NCBI RefSeq assembly: GCF_002776575.1
Contig: NZ_CP022548.1
Coordinates: 3,487,001 to 3,551,000, forward strand
Length of the DNA stretch: 64,000 nt
Source: Sphingorhabdus sp. YGSMI21
Lineage (GTDB): Bacteria > Pseudomonadota > Alphaproteobacteria > Sphingomonadales > Sphingomonadaceae
Reading direction: 5' to 3'
The position numbers and the translations under genes were made by a program. Below are positions 26,919-36,701 of the stretch, one piece after another. The notes under the pieces are model-generated. The model was given only the letters and a program-made list of their open reading frames with translations. It did not search any database and was not told the origin of the DNA. Position 1 is the first letter of the stretch; each line of letters starts with the position of its first letter.

Positions 26919-27607
26919 TGGCCTCGACGATGGAACGCGATCTCGTCCGCCGCCTGGCGCGTGCGATTTCGCCCGGCACGCCGATCGAGACTTGTTCGGG
27001 ACAGCGGGCGATCGATGACGAGGATGCGCTGATCGACAGGGTCGCCACCCAGCCGTCCGGATCTTCCTGCCTCAGGATCTGGGAGAACCGGAACTGCCTA
27101 GTGACGACGCGTCCCGTTGCCAGACGGGCAGGCTTCGCCGAGGCGGCGGACGCCAGCGCCAGATCAGGCTGGCCCGTCCATGTCCGCTCGTCCGGCGGCT
27201 CGACCGTTATCCACCGGCCCGGCATATTGAACATCACTCTGGCGGTTGCCGCGGGCAATCAGCCGGTGCAGCCCGAAGCCAGCTATCAAGGCCTGATCAG
27301 ATTGCTGCAGGACGCTTTGGGGAAACTGTATATCGATGCCACTGTCGGTCCGGTCGAGGGGTCCTATTGCGACGGCAGCTATAACCTGTGCCTGAACGGC
27401 AGAAAGATCGCCGGAACCGCATCGCGCATCGTCCGCCGACAGGGCCAGACCGCCTATATCTGCCACGCTTCCATAGCGGTTTACGGCTCGCCCGAGCGCG
27501 ATATTGCCCTGATCCGCAAGTTCGAGCGGGAATTGGGGCTACGCCATAGATATGCGATAGACAGCCACACGACCCTTGTTAACATGATGGAAGCAATCGT
27601 CGCGTGA
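26918..27607 (+). CDS. Lipoate-protein ligase A family protein
   Basis: 229 aa of the LplA/BPL fold. Recognisable: LRIWENRNCLVTTRPVARRA, a modified substrate loop HVRSSGGSTVIHRPG (family form RRSGGGAVYHD), DGSYNLCLNGRKIAGTASR with the catalytic Lys163, and a closing ICHASIAVYG. Attaches lipoate, probably to the carrier encoded just upstream, with which it shares one base (TAATG). The altered loop suggests a divergent, possibly dedicated ligase. Last gene before a terminator at 27620. Confidence 0.82.
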   Translation: MASTMERDLVRRLARAISPGTPIETCSGQRAIDDEDALIDRVATQPSGSSCLRIWENRNCLVTTRPVARRAGFAEAADASARSGWPVHVRSSGGSTVIHRPGILNITLAVAAGNQPVQPEASYQGLIRLLQDALGKLYIDATVGPVEGSYCDGSYNLCLNGRKIAGTASRIVRRQGQTAYICHASIAVYGSPERDIALIRKFERELGLRHRYAIDSHTTLVNMMEAIVA

Positions 27608-27619
27608 GGAGGCCGGATT

Positions 27620-27663
27620 GCGGCTTTTCGCGAAATACGTCTGTCACCAAGCCGCGTTTTTTT
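27620..27663 (+). terminator. Terminator of the dehydrogenase operon
   Basis: GCGGCTT (27620-27626) pairs with AAGCCGC (27649-27655), followed by G and seven T (27657-27663). The loop is long (22 bases) and contains a smaller CGCGAAATACG hairpin. 13 bases past the lipoate-ligase stop. Confidence 0.7.
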
Positions 27664-27717
27664 CCAAATGCTTTGCGCCATCCCATCGGAAGAGAATTTC
27701 GGGCGATCAATCCAGGA

Positions 27718-28281
27718 TTATTTCGAAATTCCGATCCAGCGGGGTACATCGTGGCAAAACTGCTCGTAGGCAGCGCCAAAATTTTTGCCCAGATGCGCTT
27801 CCTCGATCCGGACCTGCGCATGGCAGGCTAGCGTGAATACAAGCAATGCAACCCAGCCCCACCAAATGCTGGCACTCAAGGCGATGCCGAGGCCGAGCAA
27901 TATCATCCCGGCGAATATGGGGTTGCGGCTGAATTGGAACAGTCCATGCCTAACGAACAGCGGCGCGTCTCCGTCGCGCACACCCACGCGCCAGGCCCGG
28001 CCCATCTGTATTTGGGAGACAATCACTATAACCGTGCCCGCCACCGCCAGCAGTGCACCGCCCGAGGCAAATCTGGTAGCAGGCTGCGTCGCAGCCAGCC
28101 CGCTCGCGACTCCCAGAACGGCGATACTGATCGCAAATAGAAGCCCGGCCAAACGCTGTCTGCCCTTCGCCGCGCCAAATGCCCAGGCCCTGTCGCCGGT
28201 CGAACGGGCTACGGAATAGCCGCGCCAGACCGAAGCAAGGAAGACAATAATCAACGCGGTAACGGGTACAGCCTGTATCAT
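27718..28281 (-). CDS. Integral membrane methyltransferase, isoprenylcysteine/phospholipid methyltransferase family
   Basis: 187 aa with about five membrane segments. The C-terminal signature LFQFSRNPIFAGMILLGLG followed by RIEEAHLGKNFGAAYEQFC is that of the PEMT/ICMT family, which uses S-adenosylmethionine. Its ATG overlaps the stop of the cation transporter (ATGA), so it shares the metal-regulated promoter. Such genes often accompany CDF or copper transporters; the methylated substrate is unknown. Confidence 0.85.
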   Translation of the reverse strand: MIQAVPVTALIIVFLASVWRGYSVARSTGDRAWAFGAAKGRQRLAGLLFAISIAVLGVASGLAATQPATRFASGGALLAVAGTVIVIVSQIQMGRAWRVGVRDGDAPLFVRHGLFQFSRNPIFAGMILLGLGIALSASIWWGWVALLVFTLACHAQVRIEEAHLGKNFGAAYEQFCHDVPRWIGISK

Positions 28282-28931
28282 CTGGCCTCTCCCACCGCGA
28301 TTCCGCTCTTTTTAACGGATTGCAGTTCGCTTCGAGCCTGCCTTATGATTTGAATGCCGCCGGTAATGGCCAGACCCGCCATAATGGCGGCCACTCCGAG
28401 ATCGGGCCACGCGCTGCCGGTCTGCGCAACGCCAAGCGCTGCGGCAAGCACTGCAACATTGCTGATCGCGTCATTGCGCGAACAGATCCACACCGACCGC
28501 ATGTTGGCGTCACCCGTCCGGTAGCGAAAGAGCATCAGGGCGACGCCGACATTCACAAGCAGCGCCAGTGTTCCGACGATGCCCATGGTCTCGGCAACCG
28601 GCGTCGTGCCGCTGAAAAACGCCCATAGGGCAGACCCCAGCACCCATAGGCCAAAAAGCAATATCGTTGCCCCCTTGAACAACGCCGCTCGCGAACGCCA
28701 TGCCAGCGCCATTCCGGCCACACCAAGACTGATTGCATAATTGAAAGCATCGCCAAAAAAGTCCAGCGCATCGGCCTGAAGCGCACGTGAATCCGCCTGA
28801 ACACCAGCGCCCATTTCCACAAAAAACATCGCAGCATTGAGGATAAGCGCGATCCACAGGATGCGCCGCCAGCGTTTGTCATTCAGCGCATCTCCCGTTC
28901 CACAGGCATCGGCGCAGCAACTATCGGACAT
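28278..28931 (-). CDS. Cation diffusion facilitator family transporter
   Basis: 217 aa, short CDF-type efflux protein with about six membrane segments. The N-terminus MSDSCCADACGTGDALND carries three Cys likely to bind metal. Asp pairs in membrane segment 2 (LQADALDFFGDAFNYAISLG) and a later SRNDAISN supply the transport-site residues of the family. It lacks the long cytoplasmic C-terminal domain of ZitB. Divergent from a CadR/PbrR-like regulator across a MerR-type promoter. Substrate probably Zn, Cd or Pb. Confidence 0.9.
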   Translation of the reverse strand: MSDSCCADACGTGDALNDKRWRRILWIALILNAAMFFVEMGAGVQADSRALQADALDFFGDAFNYAISLGVAGMALAWRSRAALFKGATILLFGLWVLGSALWAFFSGTTPVAETMGIVGTLALLVNVGVALMLFRYRTGDANMRSVWICSRNDAISNVAVLAAALGVAQTGSAWPDLGVAAIMAGLAITGGIQIIRQARSELQSVKKSGIAVGEAR

Positions 28932-28964
28932 GGTTTTTCCTCGACAAATTTCGATTCGCCGATA

Positions 28965-28995
28965 TTTATGGACCCTGTAGTAACTATAGGGTCAA
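28965..28995 (-). promoter_or_regulatory. MerR-type promoter with 19-base spacer and 9-3-9 operator
   Basis: On the minus strand TTGACC (-35, 28990-28995) and CATAAA (-10, 28965-28970) are 19 bases apart, the overlong spacer that MerR-family activators correct by twisting DNA. The operator at 28972-28992 (plus strand) is ACCCTGTAG TAA CTATAGGGT, a near-perfect dyad matching the PbrR/CadR/ZccR class. It drives the transporter-methyltransferase pair; the regulator's own ATG begins only 4 bases from the -35. Confidence 0.9.
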
Positions 28996-28998
28996 GCG

Positions 28999-29391
28999 AT
29001 GAAAATTGGAGCACTGGCAAAGGCGACAAGGACAAAGGTTGAAACCGTCCGCTATTATGAGAAAATCGGCCTGCTGCCACCTCCTGCACGGACAAGTGCA
29101 AATTACCGCGATTACGGGAGCAACCATCTCGCGAGGCTTTCCTTCATTCGCCGCGCCCGAAATCTCGGCTTCACCCTGAAGGCGCTGCGCGAATTGCTCG
29201 ACCTGTCGGACAATGAAGATCAATCCTGTGAAGCGGTTGATGACATTGCGAGCAGGCATCTTGCCGAGATCGATCAAAAAATTGACGACCTGACGACGCT
29301 GCGTTCCGAGCTAGGCCGGATGATCGGTGCCTGCCAGCATGGAACCGTAGGCGAATGCAAAATCATCGAGACGCTGGCCCCGCGAATCTAG
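28999..29391 (+). CDS. MerR-family heavy-metal regulator, CadR/PbrR-like
   Basis: 130 aa. HTH MKIGALAKATRTKVETVRYY followed by wing and long dimerisation helix. Metal-binding cysteines at 77, 112 and 120 match the Cys77/Cys112/Cys119-type pattern of PbrR and CadR regulators of Pb, Cd or Zn. Expected to activate the divergent CDF transporter operon through the operator in the intergenic region. Confidence 0.93.
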   Translation: MKIGALAKATRTKVETVRYYEKIGLLPPPARTSANYRDYGSNHLARLSFIRRARNLGFTLKALRELLDLSDNEDQSCEAVDDIASRHLAEIDQKIDDLTTLRSELGRMIGACQHGTVGECKIIETLAPRI

Positions 29392-29533
29392 AGACGGCTG
29401 TGGCAGGGCAACCTGTGACAGAAAGCACGAATAGCCGCCTTCGGGGCAAAGCTTTCATCCCGCCATATCTCCGGATCTTCTCCCCATAGATTAATCACTT
29501 CCCGCTTGACTTCCCCCGTTTTGTTTCTTAATT

Positions 29534-29555
29534 GTTCTTTATTCGTTCCCAGAAC
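29534..29555 (+). promoter_or_regulatory. Alphaproteobacterial LexA (SOS) box
   Basis: GTTC (29534-29537) - 7 bases - GTTC (29545-29548), the alphaproteobacterial direct-repeat LexA site, 20-34 bases before the lexA ATG; a further GAAC follows at 29552-29555. Supports autoregulation. Confidence 0.88.
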
Positions 29556-29567
29556 AGGACACCGGAC

Positions 29568-30260
29568 ATGCTCACGCAAAAGCAACATGAACTTCTCTGT
29601 TTCATCGATGACAGGCTGAAGGATAGCGGCGTTTCCCCCTCGTTCGAGGAAATGAAGGAAGCGCTCGGGCTCAAGTCCAAGTCGGGCATTCACCGGCTGA
29701 TCAGCGCGCTTGAGGAGCGGCACTTCATCCGCCGCCTGCCCAACCGGGCGCGCGCTTTGGAAGTGTTGAAATTGCCCGAGGGCGGCGTGCACGAGGCGGA
29801 GCCATCCAATGTCGTTGCGCTGCACCCGGAAACGCCGGTGCGCGAAGTGATCTCCAATCCCGCTCCGGCCGCCAATAATGATGTGCTGGAAATTCCGTTG
29901 CACGGACGGATCGCCGCCGGCGCTCCGATCGAGGCGATGGAAGGCCAGTCGGCGCTCAGCGTCCCTGCCGCCCTGCTCGGCCCCGGCGAACATTATGCGC
30001 TGGAAGTATCCGGCGATTCGATGATCGACGCCGGTATCCTCGATGGCGATTATGCGCTGATCCAGAAAACCGAAGTGGCGCGCGACGGCGAGATTGTCGT
30101 CGCCCTGATCCATGATGAAGAAGCCACGCTGAAATATCTGCACAAGGACGGTGTCCGGGTGCGGCTTGATCCCGCCAACCCTGCCTATGAACCGCAGATC
30201 TACGGCGCGGGCGAAGTGCGCATTCAGGGCAAGATGGCCGGATTGCTGCGCCGCTACTGA
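29568..30260 (+). CDS. lexA: SOS-response repressor LexA
   Basis: 230 aa. N-terminal winged HTH ([38 protein letters not shown]) and C-terminal S24 autoprotease with cleavage site Ala-Gly in [11 protein letters not shown], catalytic Ser in [12 protein letters not shown] and Lys in [11 protein letters not shown]. Start chosen at the ATG giving the standard N-terminus. It is tail-to-tail with comEC; the coding ends overlap by 7 bases. Confidence 0.97.
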   Translation: MLTQKQHELLCFIDDRLKDSGVSPSFEEMKEALGLKSKSGIHRLISALEERHFIRRLPNRARALEVLKLPEGGVHEAEPSNVVALHPETPVREVISNPAPAANNDVLEIPLHGRIAAGAPIEAMEGQSALSVPAALLGPGEHYALEVSGDSMIDAGILDGDYALIQKTEVARDGEIVVALIHDEEATLKYLHKDGVRVRLDPANPAYEPQIYGAGEVRIQGKMAGLLRRY

Positions 30261-32335
30261 TCGCGGTCGCCGCTGGTCGCGTCTCCACTCGCGGCGGGCC
30301 TATAGCGGGTCCATATATGCCTGCCGGTCCAGCCTAGCGCGGTGGTTATTTTTCTGTTCTCCAGATCGATGGTCATGCCGCCAACCTGCGACAGCAGGCT
30401 GCGGTCGGCCTTCAGCCAGCGCGGCCGGCAACTGTCCGGGAGCCGGCGGTCGCTGACCACGATATCGGCGCGGCGACAGGCAGCCGCCAGCGCGAGCGCC
30501 GGGATATAGTGACCGCTGCGCGTCGCCAATATCTGCCAGTCTCGTCCGCCGGCCGATACGGTCGCCAGACAGCTGTCACCATTGCACGTGGCGTTCGGCC
30601 AGTCTTCCAGCGCCTGCGATTCCCCTTCGATACCTGCATTTTCGCGGATCATTTCGCGGATGAAGTCGCCGCTGCGGCGGCGCAACATCGCCAACTCGCC
30701 CTGCTCGTTACGGATTGCGACATGGCGCCCGTCACCGGTGATATAGAGATCGGGCGCGCGGGTGGTGGCGATGACCAGCCCGCCGAGCAGCAGCGGGACC
30801 AGCCCCCAATAGCGCCAGCGCTCCCGCCACAGGCAAAGCCACAGTCCGCCGAGCAGCACCAGCGCGAATGCGATCACCTTCATGGTCGGCAGCATCGTCA
30901 CCGCGCCGGGCCTGCTCGACACAAAATGGGCCAGCGCGATCAGGCTGCTCAAGGCCTGTTCGCACAACCACCAGACCGGCGCGCCAAGACCCACGCTGTC
31001 CAATAGCAAAGCCAGCGCCTCCAGTGGCATGATCACAAAAGTCGTCAGCGGGATGGCGACGATATTGGCCAAGGCGCCATAGAGCCCGGCCTTGTGAAAA
31101 TGGTAGAGCGCGATCGGCATCAGCGCGATTTCCACCACCAGACCGGTCAGGAACAGGGCAAAGACGAACCGTCCGGCGCGGCGCATCAGGCTTTCCTCGC
31201 GCAGCATCAGCAGCGCCTTGATCCGCGGATGCTCGTGCAACGCGATGATCGCCGTCACCGCCGCAAAACTAAGCTGAAAACTGGGTCCGACCAGCGATTC
31301 GGGCCAGAATATCAGCACGAACAGCGCGCCCGCTGCTACCATCCGCAAGGTGATTGCGCTGCGCCCCATCATCAGCGCCACCAGCACCAGCAAGGCGGCG
31401 ACGCAGGCTCGGATCGTCGGCACCTGCGCTCCGGTCATCAGCGTATAGGCGACCGCCGCCAGCGCCGCGCAGGCCGCCGCGACGATCGGCAGCCGGAAAC
31501 GCAGCGCCAGCGCAGGCGACAAGGCAAGCGTCTTGAGCACCAGCAGATAGATCGCGCCGACCACCGCGGTCACATGCAGCCCGCTGATCGAGAGCAAGTG
31601 CGCCAGCCCGCTGCGCCGCATCGCTTCGGCATCCGCTTCGTCAATAGCGCCGCGATCGCCGGTGGCCAGGGTGGCGCCGATCGCACCGGCGGCACCCGCC
31701 ATCCGCGACTGGACATGGGCCGAAAGCCGCTGCCGGTATCGGGACAGCGCGAAAACCGGGTCCGCAGCGCGCAATAGCCGGAGTTCTCCCAGCGCCTGCC
31801 CGGTCGCGCCGAGCCCCTGAAACCAGGCGCGCTCGGAAAAATCATAGGCACCGGGCAAGGCCGGCATCGCCGGCGGCATCAGCCGCGCGCGCAGTTGGAT
31901 CAGGGCGCCGTCCTGCAAATCGGGACCGGCCCGATCCAGCGGCACGTTCACCCGTACGCGTGGCGGCAACCCCGAATTTTCACCGGTGCGCAGCGTCAGC
32001 CGGACCATATCACGCGCCAATACCGGTTCGACCCGTTCGATCGCGGCATTGAACGTGGTAACAATCGGTCGTGCCAGCACCGGAGCGGCGACGCTCCACG
32101 ATCGAAACCAGACCAGTGCGCAGCCGGCCGCCGCCAGCAGCGCGAACCAGAACAGCGCCTTGCCGAGCCGCATGCCGCCTCCGCTGGTCACTGCAAACAG
32201 GGCAATCCCGCCGCACAGGCAGATGAAAGCCAGCCACCAGGCGCTATTTGCGAGATTATACCAGGCGGCAATGCCGCAGCCGAGCGCCACCGGCACCCAG
32301 AGAGGCAGCTGGTCCCGCTCCTTCTCGAGCTGCAT
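30254..32335 (-). CDS. comEC: ComEC/Rec2-family DNA-uptake channel protein
   Basis: 693 aa from the ATG at 32335 (an upstream in-frame ATG at 32470 would add 45 residues). Inner-membrane channel for single-stranded DNA in transformation. DUF4131 region, then the competence domain with [36 protein letters not shown] and [12 protein letters not shown]. The C-terminal part is present ([20 protein letters not shown]) but no HxHxDH metal motif of a metallo-beta-lactamase nuclease domain is seen, as in many alphaproteobacterial versions. Confidence 0.93.
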   Translation of the reverse strand: MQLEKERDQLPLWVPVALGCGIAAWYNLANSAWWLAFICLCGGIALFAVTSGGGMRLGKALFWFALLAAAGCALVWFRSWSVAAPVLARPIVTTFNAAIERVEPVLARDMVRLTLRTGENSGLPPRVRVNVPLDRAGPDLQDGALIQLRARLMPPAMPALPGAYDFSERAWFQGLGATGQALGELRLLRAADPVFALSRYRQRLSAHVQSRMAGAAGAIGATLATGDRGAIDEADAEAMRRSGLAHLLSISGLHVTAVVGAIYLLVLKTLALSPALALRFRLPIVAAACAALAAVAYTLMTGAQVPTIRACVAALLVLVALMMGRSAITLRMVAAGALFVLIFWPESLVGPSFQLSFAAVTAIIALHEHPRIKALLMLREESLMRRAGRFVFALFLTGLVVEIALMPIALYHFHKAGLYGALANIVAIPLTTFVIMPLEALALLLDSVGLGAPVWWLCEQALSSLIALAHFVSSRPGAVTMLPTMKVIAFALVLLGGLWLCLWRERWRYWGLVPLLLGGLVIATTRAPDLYITGDGRHVAIRNEQGELAMLRRRSGDFIREMIRENAGIEGESQALEDWPNATCNGDSCLATVSAGGRDWQILATRSGHYIPALALAAACRRADIVVSDRRLPDSCRPRWLKADRSLLSQVGGMTIDLENRKITTALGWTGRHIWTRYRPAASGDATSGDRDQ

Positions 32336-32540
32336 TTCAATCAATTTGGACAGTTGTATCCTGCACCGGAAATCAGACAATTGTCGCGGGTGAAACAGCG
32401 TGCTAAGGGCGGTGCCAGTCGAACCGGAACCGGTGCCTGTGGTGCCATTCGGGCTCAATCCATCCCGCATTTCAAAATCCTATCACAGGGATCATGCAAG
32501 CGTGAATTCAAATGATGCTGAACAGCCGAAAGAGACAAAT

Positions 32541-33944
32541 ATGGTCGTAACCCGCTTTGCCCCCTCCCCGACCGGGTTCCTGCATATCGGCGGCGCCCGC
32601 ACCGCCATGTTCAACTGGCTGTTTGCCCGCCATCATGGCGGAAAAGCGCTGTTGCGTATCGAGGACACAGACAAAGCGCGCTCCACCCAGGAAGCGATCG
32701 ATGCCATTTCAGAAGGCCTGGACTGGCTGGGTCTCGACTGGGACGGCAAAACGGTGTTCCAGTCCGAACGCGCGGAACGCCATGCCGAAGTCGCCCACGA
32801 ACTGCTGGCATCGGGCAATGCCTATAAATGTTTCGCAACCCAGGAAGAGCTGGCCGCCATGCGCGAGCAGCAGCGGGCCGAGAAAAAACCGATGCGCTAC
32901 GACGGCCGCTGGCGCGACCGAGATCCGTCGGAGGCGCCGGAGGGCGCGCCTTATGCGATCCGCCTGAAAACCGAAACCGCCGGCAAGGTCACCATTGCCG
33001 ATATGGTCCAGGGCGATGTCTCGGTGCAGAATAGCGAGATCGACGATTTCATCCTGCTGCGCTCGGATGGCACGCCAACCTATATGCTTGCCGTCGTTGT
33101 CGACGATCATGACATGGGCGTCACCCATCTGATTCGCGGCGACGATCATCTCAACAATGCCTTTCGCCAGCTGGCGCTGATCCGCGCGATGGGCTGGGAC
33201 GAGCCCGCCTATGCCCATATCCCGCTGATCCACGGCAATGACGGGGCGAAATTGTCCAAGCGGCACGGCGCGCTGGGCGTCGAGGCCTATCGCGACATGG
33301 GGATCCTGTCGGATGCGATGTTCAACTATCTGCTGCGGCTCGGCTGGGGCCATGGCGATGACGAAATCATCTCGCGGGAACAGGCGATAGAATGGTTCGA
33401 CCTGTCTGGCGTCGGCAAATCCCCCTCGCGTTTCGACACCAAGAAGCTGCAAAATTTGAACGGCCATTACATGCGCGAAGCGGCCGATAATGATCTGGTT
33501 CGCCTCGCGACACCCTGGATTGAACAGGATTTGGGCAGGCCTCTGGCGTTATCGGAGACGGAATTGCTGGGTCAGGCGATGCCGGTTTTGAAAAGCCGGG
33601 CGAAAAATCTGGTCGAATTGGCCGGATCCAGTCTTTTTCTCTTTAAAAAACGCCCACTTGGCCTCGACGAACGGGCAGAAAATCTGCTAGACGCTGACGC
33701 ACGGACGCTGCTTAAATCGATTCACCTTGGCTTGACCGATCTGGAAGACTGGACGCTCGAGGCAACGGAAGAAGTCATAAAAGCGATCGCGGAGTCTGCC
33801 GAATTGGGGTTGGGAAAGCTCGCACAACCTATGCGAGCGGCACTGACAGGAAGTACCAGTTCACCCGGAATTTTTGACGTCCTGATACTTCTCGGCAAAG
33901 AGGAATCATTGGGACGTCTTGCAGATCAAATAGAAAAAACCTGA
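32541..33944 (+). CDS. gltX: Glutamate--tRNA ligase
   Basis: 467 aa class I aminoacyl-tRNA synthetase. Starts [18 protein letters not shown] (HIGH-type signature) and has [10 protein letters not shown] (KMSKS equivalent), [19 protein letters not shown] and the C-terminal anticodon-binding helices. The frame is open 47 codons upstream, but the ATG at 32541 gives the standard N-terminus. Divergent from comEC; 27 bases before gltA. Confidence 0.97.
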   Translation: MVVTRFAPSPTGFLHIGGARTAMFNWLFARHHGGKALLRIEDTDKARSTQEAIDAISEGLDWLGLDWDGKTVFQSERAERHAEVAHELLASGNAYKCFATQEELAAMREQQRAEKKPMRYDGRWRDRDPSEAPEGAPYAIRLKTETAGKVTIADMVQGDVSVQNSEIDDFILLRSDGTPTYMLAVVVDDHDMGVTHLIRGDDHLNNAFRQLALIRAMGWDEPAYAHIPLIHGNDGAKLSKRHGALGVEAYRDMGILSDAMFNYLLRLGWGHGDDEIISREQAIEWFDLSGVGKSPSRFDTKKLQNLNGHYMREAADNDLVRLATPWIEQDLGRPLALSETELLGQAMPVLKSRAKNLVELAGSSLFLFKKRPLGLDERAENLLDADARTLLKSIHLGLTDLEDWTLEATEEVIKAIAESAELGLGKLAQPMRAALTGSTSSPGIFDVLILLGKEESLGRLADQIEKT

Positions 33945-33971
33945 GTTTTCAGGAGCAGAAAGGACAATATC

Positions 33972-35255
33972 GTGGGCGATAACGCAAAATTCAGCATCAA
34001 CGGCGACAATTTCGAATATCCGGTTCTGACGGGCACAGTGGGCCCCGATGTCGTTGATATCCGCAAATTATACGGCCAGACCGGTGCCTTCACCTATGAC
34101 CCCGGCTTCACCTCGACCGCCAGTTGCGAATCCGAGCTGACCTTCATCGACGGCGGCGAAGGCGTTTTGCTCCACCGCGGCTATCCGATCGAACAGCTTG
34201 CCGAACAGAGCAGCTTCATGGAAGTGGCACACCTCCTGTTGCGCGGCGAATTGCCGAGCGCGGACGAATATGCCGACTTCACCAACACGATCACCCGCCA
34301 CACCATGGTGCACGAACAGTTGCGCGGTTTCTATCAGGGCTTCCGTCGTGACGCCCACCCGATGGCGATCATGTGCGGCGTGGTTGGCGCGCTGTCGGCT
34401 TTCTATCATGACAGCACCGACATCAACGATCCCGCCCAGCGGATGATCGCCAGCCACCGTCTCGTCGCCAAGATGCCGACCATCGCCGCCATGGCTTACA
34501 AATATTCGATCGGCCAGCCTTTCGTCTATCCGGACAATGAACTATCCTACACCGGCAATTTCCTGCGCATGACCTTTGGCGTTCCCGCCGAGGAATATGA
34601 AGTGCATCCGGCGATCGAAAAAGCGATGGACCGGATCTTCATCCTCCACGCCGATCACGAACAGAACGCGTCGACCTCGACCGTCCGGCTCGCCGGTTCC
34701 TCGGGCGCCAACCCCTTTGCCTGCATCGCGGCCGGCATCGCCTGCCTCTGGGGCCCTGCCCATGGCGGCGCCAATGAAGCAGCGCTCAACATGCTGAAGG
34801 AAATTGGTCATCCCGATCGCATTCCGGAATATATTGCCCGCGCCAAGGACAAGGACGATCCGTTCCGCCTGATGGGCTTTGGTCACCGGGTATATAAAAA
34901 TTACGATCCGCGTGCATCGGTTATGCAGGAAACGGTTCGCGAAGTGTTTGAAACGCTGAAGGTCAAGGACCCCGTCTTTGACGTTGCCTTGCAACTGGAA
35001 GAAATGGCGCTCAACGATCCCTATTTCATCGACAAGAAGCTGTTCCCGAACGTCGATTTCTACTCGGGCATCATCCTGTCGGCGATCGGCTTCCCGACCT
35101 CGATGTTCACCGTGCTCTTTGCCCTAGCCCGTACCGTCGGCTGGGTTGCGCAGTGGAACGAAATGATCTCCGATCCGGGCCAGCGTATCGGTCGCCCGCG
35201 TCAGCTGTACACGGGTCCCGCGAAGCGCGACTATGTACCGATCGACAAGCGGTAA
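33972..35255 (+). CDS. gltA: Citrate synthase
   Basis: 427 aa type II citrate synthase, first step of the TCA cycle. GTG start with the SD AGGAGCAGAAAGGA just upstream. Catalytic segments: [29 protein letters not shown] and the C-terminal [14 protein letters not shown]. Normal length; ended by a bidirectional terminator. Confidence 0.98.
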   Translation: MGDNAKFSINGDNFEYPVLTGTVGPDVVDIRKLYGQTGAFTYDPGFTSTASCESELTFIDGGEGVLLHRGYPIEQLAEQSSFMEVAHLLLRGELPSADEYADFTNTITRHTMVHEQLRGFYQGFRRDAHPMAIMCGVVGALSAFYHDSTDINDPAQRMIASHRLVAKMPTIAAMAYKYSIGQPFVYPDNELSYTGNFLRMTFGVPAEEYEVHPAIEKAMDRIFILHADHEQNASTSTVRLAGSSGANPFACIAAGIACLWGPAHGGANEAALNMLKEIGHPDRIPEYIARAKDKDDPFRLMGFGHRVYKNYDPRASVMQETVREVFETLKVKDPVFDVALQLEEMALNDPYFIDKKLFPNVDFYSGIILSAIGFPTSMFTVLFALARTVGWVAQWNEMISDPGQRIGRPRQLYTGPAKRDYVPIDKR

Positions 35256-35272
35256 TCCTGATCGAAATATGG

Positions 35273-35302
35273 AAAAAGGGGGGCGTTTCGCTCCCCTTTT
35301 TT
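35273..35302. terminator. Bidirectional terminator between gltA and the kinase homologue
   Basis: A-rich/G-run (AAAAAGGGGGGCG) and CTCCCCTTTTTT flank a TTTCG loop, giving a stem with T runs on both strands. The TAA of the convergent kinase-like gene (35301-35303) uses the T run itself. Confidence 0.88.
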
Positions 35303-36701
35303 ATGCTGGCTTCCGTTCCGGCAGGGACAGGGTGAAGGTCGCCCCCTCGCCGGCTTCGCTGGCCACGGTCAGGCTGCCGCCCATTGCGCCGGCCAGGCGG
35401 CGGGAAATGAACAGCCCCAGACCGCTACCGCCGTCGCCGGAGCGGCCGAGACGTTCGAACTTCTCGAAAATCCGTTCCTGGTCTTCCGCGGCAACACCGT
35501 CTCCCTGATCGCTGACGGCGATCCGGGCAAATCCATCTTGGGCGGACACGCGCAGCTTTATCACTGAACCGTCGGGCGAATAGCGGATTGCGTTGCCGAT
35601 CAGATTGACGAGAATTTGCAGCGTCCGGCGGAATTCACCGCTGGCTGGACATTTTTCGCTCTCGTCGGGCAGATCGATACGGATGTGATGATCAGCCGCC
35701 TTGACCGCCAGCAGGCCGGCTGCGCGGTGTGCCAGATCCACCAGATCGATATCGTCACCGGCGACGGTGAATTCGGGCCGTTCGATGGCCTCGAGATCAG
35801 ACAGATCGTTGACGAGGTCGAGCAAGTGCCGGCCAGCCGAGGCGATATCCTTGGCATAGCTGGCATAATCTCCGCGTAGCGGACCTTCCAGTTTGCTGCT
35901 GATCGTTTCGGCATTGGCGATAATCTTGCCCAGCGGCTGGCGCAGTGCCGGGCCCAGCTGCATCCCGAACAGACTGTCGCTGATCAGCTTGCCGCCACCA
36001 TTTTTTACTGTCGTTGCGCTGGAGGACGGACGATCCGCCGCGTCGGCCGGCGTTGCGGTAAAGCGGTAGCCTGCAAACAGGCCGGCCTTGTCGATCAGCG
36101 GATTGCCCTGCAGTACGAACAGGCGCTCCGCACCGCTCTTCTGCCGCATGCGCTGATTGCGGATCGGCTGGCGCTCGGCCACGGCTTCCAGCAAAGCGGT
36201 ATGGGCCGACGGCGGAACCACGTCATATATTTCGAGCAAAGAGTGGCCGATGACGTCAAAATCCTGCTCCGCCTCGCCCGACATCTGCTGGGCGATGATG
36301 CGCAGCGCCGCATCGGTGCGGATCGCGCCGCGTCCTTCCAGCCGGTCAAAGTCCCGTTCACGCGACGGATCGCTTTTCTCGCTCTCTTCGTGCGAATATT
36401 CCTTCCAGTCGATGATCGAAAGATTGAGAGCCTCTGCCTTCTCCGGCACGGCCAGACGTGTTTCCACCCACATTTCAATGCGGGATTCGTCATCCGATGC
36501 CTGCACTGGACGCGAGAGATTCATGCCAAGTCGCCGACTGAGACGGCACAATTCAGCCAGTTCGGGCACGGCCAGCGGACCGCCTTCTCTACCGCCGCAG
36601 CGCAGATGGAGCCGCATGAGCAGCGGGTCGGCCGACAGAAGCAATCCGTCGACATCCACCTGCCCCAGCACCGGCTCGGTCAATTTGCGATCCGTGCTCA
36701 T
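35301..36701 (-). CDS. Histidine-kinase homologue lacking the phospho-accepting histidine
   Basis: 466 aa, no membrane segment. Residues 1-220 are a PAS-like sensory region. The HisKA-like dimerisation helices begin at about 243, but the H-box reads PALRQPLGKI (251-260), with Pro where HELRTPL has His. The ATPase domain is intact: N-box NLIGNAIRYSP (366-376), G1 SDQGDGV, G2 GSGLGLFISRRLAG. It can probably bind ATP but not autophosphorylate on the canonical site, as in DivL-type pseudokinases. Its ATG overlaps the DUF2336 stop, so the two are one operon. Confidence 0.85.
   Translation of the reverse strand: MSTDRKLTEPVLGQVDVDGLLLSADPLLMRLHLRCGGREGGPLAVPELAELCRLSRRLGMNLSRPVQASDDESRIEMWVETRLAVPEKAEALNLSIIDWKEYSHEESEKSDPSRERDFDRLEGRGAIRTDAALRIIAQQMSGEAEQDFDVIGHSLLEIYDVVPPSAHTALLEAVAERQPIRNQRMRQKSGAERLFVLQGNPLIDKAGLFAGYRFTATPADAADRPSSSATTVKNGGGKLISDSLFGMQLGPALRQPLGKIIANAETISSKLEGPLRGDYASYAKDIASAGRHLLDLVNDLSDLEAIERPEFTVAGDDIDLVDLAHRAAGLLAVKAADHHIRIDLPDESEKCPASGEFRRTLQILVNLIGNAIRYSPDGSVIKLRVSAQDGFARIAVSDQGDGVAAEDQERIFEKFERLGRSGDGGSGLGLFISRRLAGAMGGSLTVASEAGEGATFTLSLPERKPA

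Noticed and set aside
18034..29391. Integrated mobile element as vehicle of the accessory block
   Set aside because: No integrase, transposase, tRNA target or flanking direct repeats were seen; only synteny argues for insertion.
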